A stretch of 63,108 bases of DNA from Virgibacillus sp. AGTR (GCF_016919725.2 NZ_JAJERH010000014.1:1-63108); one strand, 5' to 3'. Counted from the stretch's first letter, positions 17,684 through 26,769 are shown. The notes: generated by a model from the letters alone, not told the origin. A program made the numbers and translations.

Positions 17684-19225
17684 ATGATTACATACTACCT
17701 TGGTGTCGACATAGGCACAACAAGTACAAAGGCGGTACTCTTTACAAAAGATGGAAGAATTACCTCAAATCATACGATCCATTATCCGCTACACACCCCA
17801 ACTCCATTGATTGCCGAACAGAATCCATTGGAAATATTTGATGCAGTGATCCGTAGTATTCGCGAAACAATTCGAAAAAGCAACATTTCACCGATGGATG
17901 TATCATTTATTTCCTTCAGCTCAGCAATGCATAGTCTCATTGCTGTGGATAAATCGGATCAACTTTTAACCAATAGCATTACATGGGCAGATACACGAAG
18001 TACAAAGTACGCGGATCAAATAAAGGAAAATAATGGACATGCTTTATATTTACGCACGGGGACACCTATTCACCCAATGTCTCCATTGTCTAAAATAGTG
18101 TGGTTGAGGGAAGAAAAGCCAGAGATATTTAGACAGACCAAAAAATTTATTTCCATTAAAGAATATGTATTTTTTCGGTTATTTAAAACCTATGCTATTG
18201 ATTATTCTATAGCTTCCGCAACGGGTTTATTGCATTTAAATAGGTTGGATTGGGATGAAGAAGCATTACGTGTAGCAGGGGTATCAACAAGTCAACTCTC
18301 TAAACTGGTTCCTACCACTGAAGTATTCACTGGCATATCCGATGAACTGAGTCATTTTATGGGAATTAAACAAACAACGAAATTTGTCATTGGCGCAAGT
18401 GATGGCGTTCTTTCTAACCTCGGAGTGGATGCAATGGAGCAAGGTGTTATTGCAGTTACAATTGGTACAAGTGGTGCCATACGGACAGTTACAAATAAAC
18501 CACATACCGATGTAAAGGGTAGGACCTTTTGCTATGCATTAACAGAGAAGCATTGGATCATTGGGGGAGCTGTTAATAATGGAGGCATGATACTACGATG
18601 GCTCCGAGAGGAATTGGCTGATGCTGAGGTCGAAACAGCAAAACGCCTAGGTATTGATCCGTACGACATGCTCACTGAGATCGCCTCTAAAGTAAATCCA
18701 GGTGCGGACGGATTGCTCTTCCATCCATATATGACTGGTGAACGTGCCCCATTTTGGAATGCTAATGCCCGTGGTTCTTTCTATGGGCTTAGTATCCATC
18801 ATCAAAAGCAACATATGATACGAGCAGTACTAGAGGGCGTTATTTACAATCTATACAGTGTATTACTAGCATTACAGGAACATATTGGAGAACCATTAAG
18901 GATCCAAGCAACAGGTGGATTTGCTCGTTCTGAGATGTGGCGGCAGGTATTGGCAGATGTCTTTGATAAACCAGTTATCGTGCCTAAAAGTTATGAAAGC
19001 TCATGTTTAGGTGCTGTGATTCTTGGAATGTATGCCCTTGGTGAAGTTGAAGACCTGCAAAGTATTTCCGATATGATTGGCAGCACGCATACACATTATC
19101 CAGAAAAAAATTCAAGCGATATTTATCGGGAGCTACTTCCAATTTTTATTCGCTTATCAAATTTATTTGAAGATGAATACCAGTGTATAGCGGACTTTCA
19201 ACGAAAGCATAGCACGAATTATTAG
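17684..19225 (+). CDS. gntK: Gluconokinase (FGGY family)
   Basis: ATP-dependent phosphorylation of D-gluconate to 6-phosphogluconate, feeding the pentose phosphate pathway. The 513-aa length equals that of B. subtilis GntK. The FGGY features are present: phosphate-1 loop GVDIGTTSTKAVLF, HSLIAVDKSDQLLTNSITWA in the sugar-binding half, phosphate-2 loop VTIGTSGAIRTVT, and the adenosine motif ATGGFARSEMWRQVLADVFD. Unlike the B. subtilis gntRKPZ operon there is no gntR, gntP or gntZ beside it, so the permease must be elsewhere. Another FGGY sugar substrate cannot be excluded. Confidence 0.85.
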   Translation: MITYYLGVDIGTTSTKAVLFTKDGRITSNHTIHYPLHTPTPLIAEQNPLEIFDAVIRSIRETIRKSNISPMDVSFISFSSAMHSLIAVDKSDQLLTNSITWADTRSTKYADQIKENNGHALYLRTGTPIHPMSPLSKIVWLREEKPEIFRQTKKFISIKEYVFFRLFKTYAIDYSIASATGLLHLNRLDWDEEALRVAGVSTSQLSKLVPTTEVFTGISDELSHFMGIKQTTKFVIGASDGVLSNLGVDAMEQGVIAVTIGTSGAIRTVTNKPHTDVKGRTFCYALTEKHWIIGGAVNNGGMILRWLREELADAEVETAKRLGIDPYDMLTEIASKVNPGADGLLFHPYMTGERAPFWNANARGSFYGLSIHHQKQHMIRAVLEGVIYNLYSVLLALQEHIGEPLRIQATGGFARSEMWRQVLADVFDKPVIVPKSYESSCLGAVILGMYALGEVEDLQSISDMIGSTHTHYPEKNSSDIYRELLPIFIRLSNLFEDEYQCIADFQRKHSTNY

Positions 19226-19344
19226 AGGTAAATTACTATTCGCTGATATCTAAGTGTCATTCAATTTAATCAACGATATTAGATACGAGCAGGAAAAGAT
19301 TATGCAAAATGTATGACGTAATTAAAAGAGGTAACAGCTTTTGA

Positions 19345-19453
19345 GTTGAACTTTCAAAAGATCGTCTCGAATTTCAAGTGCTTATTCCGCTTCCCGGTAT
19401 TGGAGAAATTACAGTCGTCAGAGAGTTCGACGATAGTCGTCGTTTTAAAAACC
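19345..19453 (+). pseudogene. IS110-family transposase relic (Transposase_20 fragment)
   Basis: A frame preceded by a stop reads VELSKDRLEFQVLIPLPGIG and then EITVVREFDDSRRFKNHK. The PLPGIGEIT...RRFKNHK pattern is the hallmark C-terminal Transposase_20 domain of IS110/IS116 elements, with a few residues missing in the middle. The fragment is cut off at 19454 where two-hairpin repeat A begins. No catalytic DEDD domain remains. Short match, so moderate certainty. Confidence 0.5.
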
Positions 19454-19634
19454 ATAAAGTGAAACTTAAGCCGTGGGGGGTTTTGTTATTCTTCATGGAT
19501 TGGTAGTACCACAAGGGTATGACCAAAGGCATTTAAACAAATCGGACATTTACTGGCAGTCGACCACGCTTATCCATATTGGGTTCTCTTTATTACTGGA
19601 GGTAGGAGCTTACTGCCAGTTATATGCGAGATAA
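19454..19634 (+). repeat. Dispersed two-hairpin repeat A, copy 2
   Basis: Begins ATAAAGTGAAACTTAAG and contains GTACCACAAGGGTATGACC, AATCGGACATTTACTGGCAGT and CTTACTGCCAGTTATATGC, ending GAGATAA. Full-length type including the middle segment. It directly follows, and apparently interrupts, the IS110 relic. Confidence 0.75.
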
Positions 19635-19804
19635 TCTTTTTAGAATAAATAATTTACCACCTGAAAATATGAGAGACTCCTTAAAAAAGAAGAACACTTT
19701 TTCAAAGAACCTATGTAATTATCGAAGATGCATGGCTCGTCTTTGTAACGGAACGTTTTAATTATATGATAACTTCTTGTTGACTAGTTAACACTCACAA
19801 CGAT

Positions 19805-20521
19805 TTATAATTGTTCGATTAATAAATATATTCCTGTAAACAACAATAGCCCATATGTTAACTTTTGGAATAATGCTCGATTAATCCTTTTAAAAAGAAT
19901 TTGACCAGTAATTAGCCCTATTACCACGAGCGGAAGTGACCACGCACTTGCTATCCAAATTTGCTTTGACGTTCCAGCAGCAACAACCTGTATAATTAAG
20001 CTAATCATGTAAATAAATAGGTAAAATGCTAGCGTTGTTGCCCGCAGCGTCTCCTTCGATGTATTCGTACTCGAAAAATATAATAAAATGGGGGGGCCTG
20101 GCATACCAATACTTGTTGTAAACGCTCCGGAAAATCCGCCAGCTATATAATCGCGATGATTTGTTTGTTTCAGACGAAATCGCATCATTAATAATATGGT
20201 TAAGAGTAATATAGTTACACTAATTATAAGCGTCAAGACCTCCACATCAATTAGCAGAAAAATTACTGTACCAACAGGTAAACCAAACACACTTCCCCAT
20301 CCAAATCTTTTTACAATACCTAAATCTACATCGTGTCTAATTTTATAGATTAGTGCACATGAGATAATTAATGAAATAACTAAGTTTATTTGGATTGCTT
20401 CTCTAGGTTCAAAGATTAATAACAAAAGAGGTGTAGCAATAATAGAAAAGCCAAATCCGGTACTCGTTTGCAATATAGAAGCAACTAATATAATGAAGGA
20501 AAAAAGAAAAATGGATTCCAT
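19805..20521 (-). CDS. TauE/SafE-family anion permease
   Basis: Membrane protein of 238 aa with 7-8 helices. The N-terminal pattern FSFIILVASILQTSTGFGFS and the internal repeat GGFSGAFTTSIGMPGPPIL are typical of the TauE/SafE (DUF81) family, which export or import sulfite, organosulfonates or related organic anions. AGGTGAG precedes the ATG at close spacing. Monocistronic on the minus strand; substrate not deducible. Confidence 0.85.
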   Translation of the reverse strand: MESIFLFSFIILVASILQTSTGFGFSIIATPLLLLIFEPREAIQINLVISLIISCALIYKIRHDVDLGIVKRFGWGSVFGLPVGTVIFLLIDVEVLTLIISVTILLLTILLMMRFRLKQTNHRDYIAGGFSGAFTTSIGMPGPPILLYFSSTNTSKETLRATTLAFYLFIYMISLIIQVVAAGTSKQIWIASAWSLPLVVIGLITGQILFKRINRALFQKLTYGLLLFTGIYLLIEQL

Positions 20522-20605
20522 ATACTCACCTACAGCATGGTAAATTTTAGATAACCTTATTATATCAAAGAACGCTGAAAGAATATGAATGATTGCTTAT
20601 GCCAT

Positions 20606-20634
20606 GAAAAATGCCCGAGCTATCTCGCTCGGGC
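20606..20634 (-). terminator. Rho-independent terminator of sodC
   Basis: GCCCGAGC/GCTCGGGC (20613-20620 and 20627-20634) with a 6-nt loop is followed on the minus strand by ATTTTT. It lies just after the superoxide dismutase stop. Confidence 0.88.
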
Positions 20635-20643
20635 ACATTGGAT

Positions 20644-21261
20644 CTATTCAGCTATTACACCACAGGCTATACGGTCTCCTGCATCTCCTGATGGCTGAGA
20701 TATATAATCATCTGCACCAGCATGGATTACTAAAGCTGTTCCTCCCTCTTTATAAAGCGAATTATCTTTCCCTTTTTTCAGCGTAACCAATTCGGCTGTT
20801 GTTTCTGTGTTTACGGTACCATCTTCCCCAACTTCAATATTCGGTAGATCGCCTGCATGAGGACCTTCTGGGTGCTTCTTTCCATGCTTAGTTTGACCAG
20901 GATTAAAATGTCCCCCTGCCGACTTAAAATCTGGCGGTTGACAGGATCCTGTTTCATGAATATGAAAGCCATGTGTTCCAGGTGGTAAGTTTTCTCCGTT
21001 AAGTTTTATATGAACACCCGATTTCACTTGCTTTAGTGTCGCTGTTGCAACAACATGATCATCTTTATCTTTTAATGAAACGAGAACCTCTTCCTCTGCA
21101 GTTGCATTATCTGGATTCCCTACAGTTGGACTATCTTCATTTTGTTGATCTTGTTCATTATTTTTATCGACGTTACCTTGCTGCTCCTCATTATTTGGAT
21201 TACACGCTGCTAGAAGTAGTAATACCAATCCGAAAATTAGTATAGCATACGTCCTTTTCAT
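20644..21261 (-). CDS. sodC: Cu/Zn superoxide dismutase, lipoprotein
   Basis: Surface lipoprotein of 205 aa converting superoxide to oxygen and hydrogen peroxide. The signal sequence ends in the lipobox LAAC (Cys20). After a Glu/Asn/Gln/Asp-rich linker (22-55) comes the Sod_Cu domain. Copper ligands HxH (HGFHIH), the bridging His in GGHFNP, zinc ligands in KHG and PHAGDLPN, and the last copper His in VIHAGADDY are all visible, as is the disulphide Cys pair (GSCQ and RIACGV). B. subtilis YojM is said to lack some copper ligands, so this copy looks more complete. AAGGGAG precedes the ATG. Confidence 0.92.
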   Translation of the reverse strand: MKRTYAILIFGLVLLLLAACNPNNEEQQGNVDKNNEQDQQNEDSPTVGNPDNATAEEEVLVSLKDKDDHVVATATLKQVKSGVHIKLNGENLPPGTHGFHIHETGSCQPPDFKSAGGHFNPGQTKHGKKHPEGPHAGDLPNIEVGEDGTVNTETTAELVTLKKGKDNSLYKEGGTALVIHAGADDYISQPSGDAGDRIACGVIAE

Positions 21262-21582
21262 ACCCTTACGCTCCCTTCAAGGATGTTTAGTATCATCATT
21301 CACTTTTGTTAGACACCTTAAACATCAGAGTAGCATAAATTGATGAAAACGATAGGTAACTACTAATAATAGCCCCCTTTATTACTTTTAAATGACGTAT
21401 GTCCTAGCAATAAAATCGTGTATAGCTAAGTTATCCACCCTCACTCCCACCATAAGGACGCTGACAATTATACCAATATATACCATAATTAAGAACATAT
21501 ACGAGACTCGCAATTATAACACGAAGAAGGGTGGTTATAATCGTGTTAGGGGCACATTTTATAATTTCCTAGGCAAAAATAA
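21262..21582. other. Gene-free region between sodC and doxX
   Basis: AT-rich region with no supported gene. A TAACACGA/TCGTGTTA inverted repeat (21517-21524 and 21541-21548) with a 16-nt loop is the only notable structure. A 115-codon plus-strand frame crossing the doxX terminator has no ribosome site or protein-like composition. Confidence 0.4.
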
Positions 21583-21613
21583 AAGTGAGCTGCCCTTTAA
21601 AGACAGCTCACTT
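21573..21613 (-). terminator. Rho-independent terminator of doxX
   Basis: AAGTGAGCTG (21583-21592) pairs perfectly with CAGCTCACTT (21604-21613) around an 11-nt loop, followed on the minus strand by TTATTTTTGC. It lies about 85 bp after the doxX stop. Confidence 0.8.
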
Positions 21614-21696
21614 ACGATTGTCATTTTTTATATTATTAACCACTTCATATCTAACATCTATTTGCTCAGAAGCTTAACTATCAAATCGGTTAAATA

Positions 21697-22203
21697 CTAT
21701 GCCACTTTCATGTTTGTTTTTTTGCCAGTCGGTTTATGATTTTTTAAAAATGGGATAACCCAGCGATCCAATCCATATCTGCCAGCGTTATAACCAGCTA
21801 CAAGTAAGAATGTCGTTAGTAATACCATTTGCGCATTTGTGCTGACTGTTCCGCTAAATAAGAAGGCAAAATTCATTGTTATTCCCATTAAAGCAGCGAA
21901 GTTGGTGAAAATTCCTAATATCAATGCAATACCTACTAATAATTCTCCCCACATCACAAGAAATGTGAATAGTTCTGCATTTGGAAGTGCAACTTTTTCT
22001 AGAAATACAGCCCACCAACCTTGAACTGCAGGGTGTTCACCACCTGCACTTGCTATTGCACCTTGTAAAAACCCACTAGCATCAAATCCACCGCCAGTTA
22101 TTTTTCCATATCCGGCAGTTAGCCATTCATAGCCAATATAAATACGTATGATTGCCAATATTCCTGCTGCCACTTTATGATTGCGAATAAAATTCATGAT
22201 CAT
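21697..22203 (-). CDS. DoxX-family membrane protein
   Basis: Protein of 168 aa with four membrane helices and the DoxX pattern: AAGILAIIRIYIGYEWLTAG at the N-terminus, then MWGELLVGIALILGIFTNFAALMG. The frame is open to an ATG at 22212, but that codon abuts AAAGGAG; the ATG at 22203 has it 9 nt upstream and is preferred. An inserted GGFDASGFLQGAIASAGGEH segment after helix 1 is typical of the Bacillus members. DoxX proteins include quinol oxidase subunits and thiosulfate or redox-linked membrane factors. Precise role unknown. Confidence 0.82.
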   Translation of the reverse strand: MIMNFIRNHKVAAGILAIIRIYIGYEWLTAGYGKITGGGFDASGFLQGAIASAGGEHPAVQGWWAVFLEKVALPNAELFTFLVMWGELLVGIALILGIFTNFAALMGITMNFAFLFSGTVSTNAQMVLLTTFLLVAGYNAGRYGLDRWVIPFLKNHKPTGKKTNMKVA

Positions 22204-22367
22204 TACTTTCATCTCCTTTTCAAATGCTCACTATTTCACAAAAACTTGTGTATTTCTTACTACACCTATAGTTTACCATGATTCATTTAAATTTAAATCA
22301 CTTTGCTCACTATTTCACATTTAGTTCATAACTTTATTACCATTTCATGTAGGATGGAAATTTATTC

Positions 22368-22414
22368 TTGACACCCTACCTTAATCCTATATACTGTATA
22401 TAAACACATACACA
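22368..22414 (+). promoter_or_regulatory. Promoter with overlapping candidate GntR/YtrA operator
   Basis: TTGACA (22368-22373), a 16-bp spacer and TATACT (22390-22395) form a good sigma-A promoter. TGTATAT-N6-ATACACA (22395-22414) is an imperfect inverted repeat overlapping the -10 and start point, a likely site for the YtrA-type repressor encoded in the operon. Confidence 0.6.
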
Positions 22415-22440
22415 GCATAACAGTGTAAGGAGGGTTTACT

Positions 22441-23169
22441 ATGAAGGAATGGAAGCAAGCTTACCAAGTAGCAAAACTAGAATTAACTCATTCGATAAAA
22501 GGCTTTTTCTTTTATTTTATCTTTTTAATGTTTATCTTATCCTTTCTTGCCACATCTCTAGAATCTTACATAGATAATGACTTTATGGGATATGATTTCT
22601 TCTTCATTTTCCTTTTTTTCATGGGAGGATTTTGGGCAAAACCAAAGGTGTTTCAAAGTCAAAAGCAGGCTTTAGATGTTTTAGTGTCACCTACCTTAAT
22701 CATGCAACTCCAATTACCTATTAAGCAGGATGTGCTTATTAAGAGTAGATTTATAATCTATTTTTGTTATTCACTACCTTGGCAAGTTATCTTTTTGATA
22801 CTGTTTTATTATGTATCCCCTATAAACGAAATGCTATCTATCAGCGCATATATTGCTTTCTCCGTCATTTGGTTGTCGACAGCTGTTTATGTTGGAACGT
22901 TATTTCCAATGAGTGATGCAGGAGAAAGAGGCTTTGCTGCAACAACGATTGGTACCATTATTATTGCTATCATGGTGTTATTTTTGATGTTCATTGCTTT
23001 TCTAGGTATCTATTTTTTTACTGATCATGGCTTCGTATATTGGTCTATCGTTATTGCCAAAAAATGGCCTTTTCTTGCATCCATACTGTCTATCGGATTG
23101 GCTGGCGCTGCTCTCCAAGCTCATCAAATTTATATGAAAAAGATAATGAATAAACTGGATTATATATAA
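22441..23169 (+). CDS. Membrane protein, first gene of a YtrA-type ABC operon
   Basis: Protein of 242 aa with six predicted helices, beginning with a short cytoplasmic segment (KEWKQAYQVAKLELTHSIKG) as in ABC-2 type permeases. It has no ATPase features and probably supplies membrane subunits for the ATPase encoded at 23589. TAAGGAGGG precedes the ATG at good spacing. It is cotranscribed with gntR, two ATPase genes and a NatB-like permease. I do not recognise a specific family member. Confidence 0.65.
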   Translation: MKEWKQAYQVAKLELTHSIKGFFFYFIFLMFILSFLATSLESYIDNDFMGYDFFFIFLFFMGGFWAKPKVFQSQKQALDVLVSPTLIMQLQLPIKQDVLIKSRFIIYFCYSLPWQVIFLILFYYVSPINEMLSISAYIAFSVIWLSTAVYVGTLFPMSDAGERGFAATTIGTIIIAIMVLFLMFIAFLGIYFFTDHGFVYWSIVIAKKWPFLASILSIGLAGAALQAHQIYMKKIMNKLDYI

Positions 23170-23190
23170 AATTGGAAAGGAGTAATTAAA

Positions 23191-23592
23191 GTGGAATTGC
23201 CAATACGTCTTTCCAAGTCATCTCGTGAACCAATATATCATCAAATCGAAAATCAACTGAAGGCATTAATTGCAGGTGGACAGTTACCGGAAGGGGCTCC
23301 CTTACCATCTATTCGCTCACTATCCAAAGATCTGGAGACAAGTGTTATCACCATTCGAAGAGCCTATCAAAACTTAGAATACCAAGGGTTTATTCGTACA
23401 TCCCAAGGGAAAGGAACCTTTGTAGCTGAAATTGAAGACGCACTGAAGCAGCAGGTTAAGGTTTCAGAGGTGTACCAAACGATTGAAAATGCAGTTGATA
23501 CAGCACTTAGCTATGACTATACGATAGATCAAATAAAGGAGATCTTTACTGAAGTGATGGAATCACATACTAGAAAGGATGATAACAGTTGA
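23191..23592 (+). CDS. GntR-family transcriptional regulator, YtrA subfamily
   Basis: Regulator of 133 aa. The winged helix-turn-helix covers residues 10-78 (REPIYHQIENQLKALIAGGQ, LPSIRSLSKDLETSVITIRR, GKGTFVAEI) and is followed by only about 50 residues without a ligand domain, typical of the short YtrA subfamily that controls ABC transporter operons in response to cell-envelope stress. The start is GTG with AAAGGAG upstream. The stop overlaps the next gene's TTG. It probably represses its own operon through the repeat at 22395-22414. Confidence 0.88.
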   Translation: MELPIRLSKSSREPIYHQIENQLKALIAGGQLPEGAPLPSIRSLSKDLETSVITIRRAYQNLEYQGFIRTSQGKGTFVAEIEDALKQQVKVSEVYQTIENAVDTALSYDYTIDQIKEIFTEVMESHTRKDDNS

Positions 23593-24437
23593 ATGGAATA
23601 ATGGAAATTTCCAACCTAGAAAAAGGCTTAGATTCATTCCATCTTGGACCTATAAATTTAACGCTGGAACCCGGAACAATAACAGCATTAGTTGGTAATA
23701 ACGGATCAGGAAAAAGCACCATATTAAAGTTAATTATGAATCTAGTAAAGCCTGATAAAGGAAACATTAAAGTGTTAAATAAATTTGTCCATGGTCCAGA
23801 TGAGGGTTGGAAGACAACCGTAAGCTACCAACCACAGCCAATAATTGGCTGGAATGCTTTCTCAGGTAGAACACTTAAGAAATTTATTGCCCCTTACTAT
23901 CCAAACTGGGATGAACACTTATTTGAAGAAATGGTGAAACGTTTCGATATTTCCCTAGATAAAAAGTTTATTCACTTATCTCCTGGCTCACAACAGAAGT
24001 TATGTCTTGCGTTAACCTTACCGAAAAACACACCTTTATTGCTGCTTGATGAGCCAACAACATTTATGGATATCCCTGCAAAGCAAGTATTTCTGGATAT
24101 GATCGTAGCATGGATGGAACGAGGAGATCGAGCAATCGTTATGACCAGCCATCAATCTTCAGATATTATGAAACTTGCTGATTACTTATGCGTATTAAAA
24201 AGAGGAGAATGGGTTGGAACATATGAAAAAGAGGCATTAAATAATATGTTTAAACGCTACTGGTTATCCGATACGTTACCTGAAGAAAGGATACCTGGAG
24301 AATTACTGCGAACCAATAACCAAATCATTTCGAATAACCCAGATGATACAGAGGCATATTTCCATAATCAACATATAAAAAGCTCTTCTCAAGCACGCTT
24401 AGATTTAGAAGAAATAATTACATTATTAGTTGAATAA
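23589..24437 (+). CDS. ABC transporter ATPase, YtrB-like
   Basis: ATPase of 282 aa. Walker A GNNGSGKST, a degenerate signature LSPGSQQKLCLALTL and Walker B LLLLDEPTTFMDI are visible. The divergent signature and the YtrA-type regulator directly upstream resemble YtrB. The start is TTG at 23589, overlapping the gntR stop, with AAAGGA 9 nt upstream; an internal ATG at 23601 is less well placed. Likely partner: the membrane protein at 22441. Confidence 0.82.
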   Translation: MNGIMEISNLEKGLDSFHLGPINLTLEPGTITALVGNNGSGKSTILKLIMNLVKPDKGNIKVLNKFVHGPDEGWKTTVSYQPQPIIGWNAFSGRTLKKFIAPYYPNWDEHLFEEMVKRFDISLDKKFIHLSPGSQQKLCLALTLPKNTPLLLLDEPTTFMDIPAKQVFLDMIVAWMERGDRAIVMTSHQSSDIMKLADYLCVLKRGEWVGTYEKEALNNMFKRYWLSDTLPEERIPGELLRTNNQIISNNPDDTEAYFHNQHIKSSSQARLDLEEIITLLVE

Positions 24438-24455
24438 TGAAAGGACGATGTCGAC

Positions 24456-25388
24456 TTGAACACAATGCTTACTGTCAAAAGCTTAGGGAAATCCTTTAAA
24501 GGGAAGCAGATTATTTCCAATATTTCTTTTGAAGTAAAACAAGGGGAAATAATGGCTATTCTTGGTCCTAATGGAGCAGGAAAATCAACAACCATTCGTA
24601 ACATCATGGGAATCATGTATCCAGATGAGGGATCCATTACATTTCATCATAGTAAAGGAGCTACTATTCCAAGACATAAAATTGGTTATTTACCAGAAGA
24701 GCGCGGTCTCTATAAAAATGTTAAGGTAATGGATATTTTACTATATTTAGCCGAATTAAAAGACTATCCACTAGATAAGGCGAAACAACGGGCACTCGAT
24801 TACCTTAAAAAGTTTGATCTAGAGGGTAAAGAGAAGGTTAATGTGGAAGAGTTATCCAAAGGGATGGGGCAAAAAGTGCAATTTATTGCCTCCATTATTC
24901 ATGAGCCAGAATTATTGATTTTAGATGAACCGTTTTCTGGTCTTGACCCTGTCAGTCAGGAGCTATTTAAGCAGGAAATTAGGAATCTCGCTCAGAATGG
25001 TACCGCCATATTATTATCCTCACATCAAATGAATCTTGTTGAGGAAATGGCAGATCGATTATTTATGATTCATCGCGGACAAAAAGTTATTTATGGTGAA
25101 ATGACAGATGTAAAAATGGAATATGCTAACTTTAAATGTACGATACACGGCAAAAATAACAAACAAGATTTAGCACAACTTCCTAATGTACAACGCGTCG
25201 AACAGGAAGATGACCGCAGTATCATTTACCTTAGTAAGGACGTGCAGCCCACAACATGGCTAAGACAGCTTCCGAACCATATTAACATTCAGGAACTTAC
25301 GCTGAATCGCATATCGCTCCATGAAATTTTTATTGATATTGCAACAGACAAAAATCTATTACACGAAGAAGGTGTGGAGCATGCGTAA
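24456..25388 (+). CDS. ABC transporter ATPase, NatA/YhaQ-like
   Basis: ATPase of 310 aa with Walker A GPNGAGKSTT, signature LSKGMGQKVQFIASI and Walker B LLILDEPFSGLDPV, plus a C-terminal domain of about 90 residues ending LHEIFIDIA as in NatA-type sodium-export ATPases. The start is TTG at 24456 with AAAGGA 10 nt before; ATG at 24465 is the alternative. Its stop overlaps the start of the NatB-like permease. The pair probably exports Na+ or a toxic compound, but the substrate is not shown by sequence. Confidence 0.85.
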   Translation: MNTMLTVKSLGKSFKGKQIISNISFEVKQGEIMAILGPNGAGKSTTIRNIMGIMYPDEGSITFHHSKGATIPRHKIGYLPEERGLYKNVKVMDILLYLAELKDYPLDKAKQRALDYLKKFDLEGKEKVNVEELSKGMGQKVQFIASIIHEPELLILDEPFSGLDPVSQELFKQEIRNLAQNGTAILLSSHQMNLVEEMADRLFMIHRGQKVIYGEMTDVKMEYANFKCTIHGKNNKQDLAQLPNVQRVEQEDDRSIIYLSKDVQPTTWLRQLPNHINIQELTLNRISLHEIFIDIATDKNLLHEEGVEHA

Positions 25389-26616
25389 TACCATGAAGGT
25401 AGCCAAATGGGAGATCAAACGAAATCTAAAAAACAAGACATTTATTATTGGCATGTTTCTAACACCAGTTCTCATAATTGGTTTTATGCTACTCGGAAAT
25501 ACCTTTGGAGGGTCTGATACAGAGGAAACACAAGAGCTGACAACCGTTTTTATAAATGATCAGCTTCAATTATTTTCTGCCATCGAGGATACGGTTAAAA
25601 CAAATGATCTCCCTTGGGAGTTAAAGCAATCGGATTTAAGCGAAGAAGAAGTAAACAAAGAATTAGAAGATACAGATGATACTGCTTACTTATTTATTGA
25701 TCAACGTTCACTAGAAGAGGGTGTTATTCGAGCCTACACTTCTGAAGAAATACCCCCTTACTTTATCAACCAGGCACAAATTGTGGCAGGTCCATTACAA
25801 ACGATGCAGATGAAGCAGCTTGGTTTAACTGAGGAAGAACTTGCGACCCTTTCACGTGGAGTTTCTGTTGAAGCGATTGCATCTAAAGAAGCGCAAGAAA
25901 CTGTAAATGAAGAAGAAGCTGGAGCTGACCCGCTGAAACGAATTGTACCAGGTGCGTTCGCTGGATTTATCATGCTATCCATTGTATTTACAGGTATGGC
26001 GATATTCCAAAGTGCGTCACAGGAAAAGAAAGATAAGATTGCAGAGATTATTCTTTCATCATTAACACCAGCAGACCTTATGCAAGGAAAGATTATTGGC
26101 TATTTCGTTCTGGGTCTCATTCAGGCTGTGGTTTCCATTACACTTGTGTTGCCTATCATTGCTTGGCGTGTAGATATATCCATTTTGCAGTATTTATTAG
26201 TACCTGAACTAGCCTTTTATATCGCTATTGCCATCTTAGGCTACCTTCTCTTCGCCTCTATTTTTGTAGGTGTTGGAGCTACGATGGCAGACGTTTCTAC
26301 TGCCGGTAATTTTCAGGGAATGGTCATGATGCTTCCATTTCTGCCATTCATTTTCATTGGTCCGGTCTTAAGTGATCCAAATGGATTCATGGCTCAGATT
26401 GGTTCTTATATTCCCTTTACTTCTCCAGGGGTTCTCTTACTACGATTAACTAGTTTAGAAGAATGGCCATGGATGGAAATTGCCATTTCATTGACGATTC
26501 TAATCATCAGCGTCTGGTTCTTTATGAAACTAGCTGGAAAGATATTTAAAGTTGGTATATTAATGTATGGTAAAAATGCTACACCTGCAGAAATATGGAA
26601 ATGGATACGTGCTTAA
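25381..26616 (+). CDS. ABC-2 type permease, NatB/YhaP-like
   Basis: Permease of 411 aa: a first helix at about residues 20-40 (TFIIGMFLTPVLIIGFMLLG), an extracellular acidic domain to about 190, then five or six helices. This is the NatB/YhaP layout. The ATG at 25381 overlaps the preceding ATPase stop (CATGCGTAA) and has AAGGTGTGGAG upstream; the frame is open 20 codons further but that part belongs to the ATPase gene. Last gene of the operon. Confidence 0.85.
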   Translation: MRNTMKVAKWEIKRNLKNKTFIIGMFLTPVLIIGFMLLGNTFGGSDTEETQELTTVFINDQLQLFSAIEDTVKTNDLPWELKQSDLSEEEVNKELEDTDDTAYLFIDQRSLEEGVIRAYTSEEIPPYFINQAQIVAGPLQTMQMKQLGLTEEELATLSRGVSVEAIASKEAQETVNEEEAGADPLKRIVPGAFAGFIMLSIVFTGMAIFQSASQEKKDKIAEIILSSLTPADLMQGKIIGYFVLGLIQAVVSITLVLPIIAWRVDISILQYLLVPELAFYIAIAILGYLLFASIFVGVGATMADVSTAGNFQGMVMMLPFLPFIFIGPVLSDPNGFMAQIGSYIPFTSPGVLLLRLTSLEEWPWMEIAISLTILIISVWFFMKLAGKIFKVGILMYGKNATPAEIWKWIRA

Positions 26617-26629
26617 ACCTATATTATTT

Positions 26630-26658
26630 AAAGGAGGGGGAAGATCGCTCCCTCCTTT
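26630..26658 (+). terminator. Terminator of the YtrA-type operon
   Basis: AAAGGAGGG (26630-26638) pairs with CCCTCCTTT (26650-26658) around an 11-nt loop. The following T-run is weak (TTTAATTCC), so termination may be incomplete. Confidence 0.65.
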
Positions 26659-26714
26659 AATTCCAGCTTTTTATTACTACGTTAATCAGTTTCTCGATTC
26701 GTTTACAGCTTACC

Positions 26715-26742
26715 AAAGTAAAACTTCAATCAGTGGGGGCTT
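26715..26742 (+). repeat. Fragment of two-hairpin repeat A
   Basis: AAAGTAAAACTTCAATCAGT followed by GGGGGCTT matches the left 28 bp of repeat A. It ends 28 bp before the 570-bp repeat B, the same order as at 34980-35732. Confidence 0.6.
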
Positions 26743-26769
26743 GCTAGCAGCAGGTAGTAAATCACTAAA

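Noticed and set aside
21392-21739. 115-codon plus-strand frame
   Set aside because: Crosses the doxX terminator and stop, no ribosome site, no protein-like pattern.
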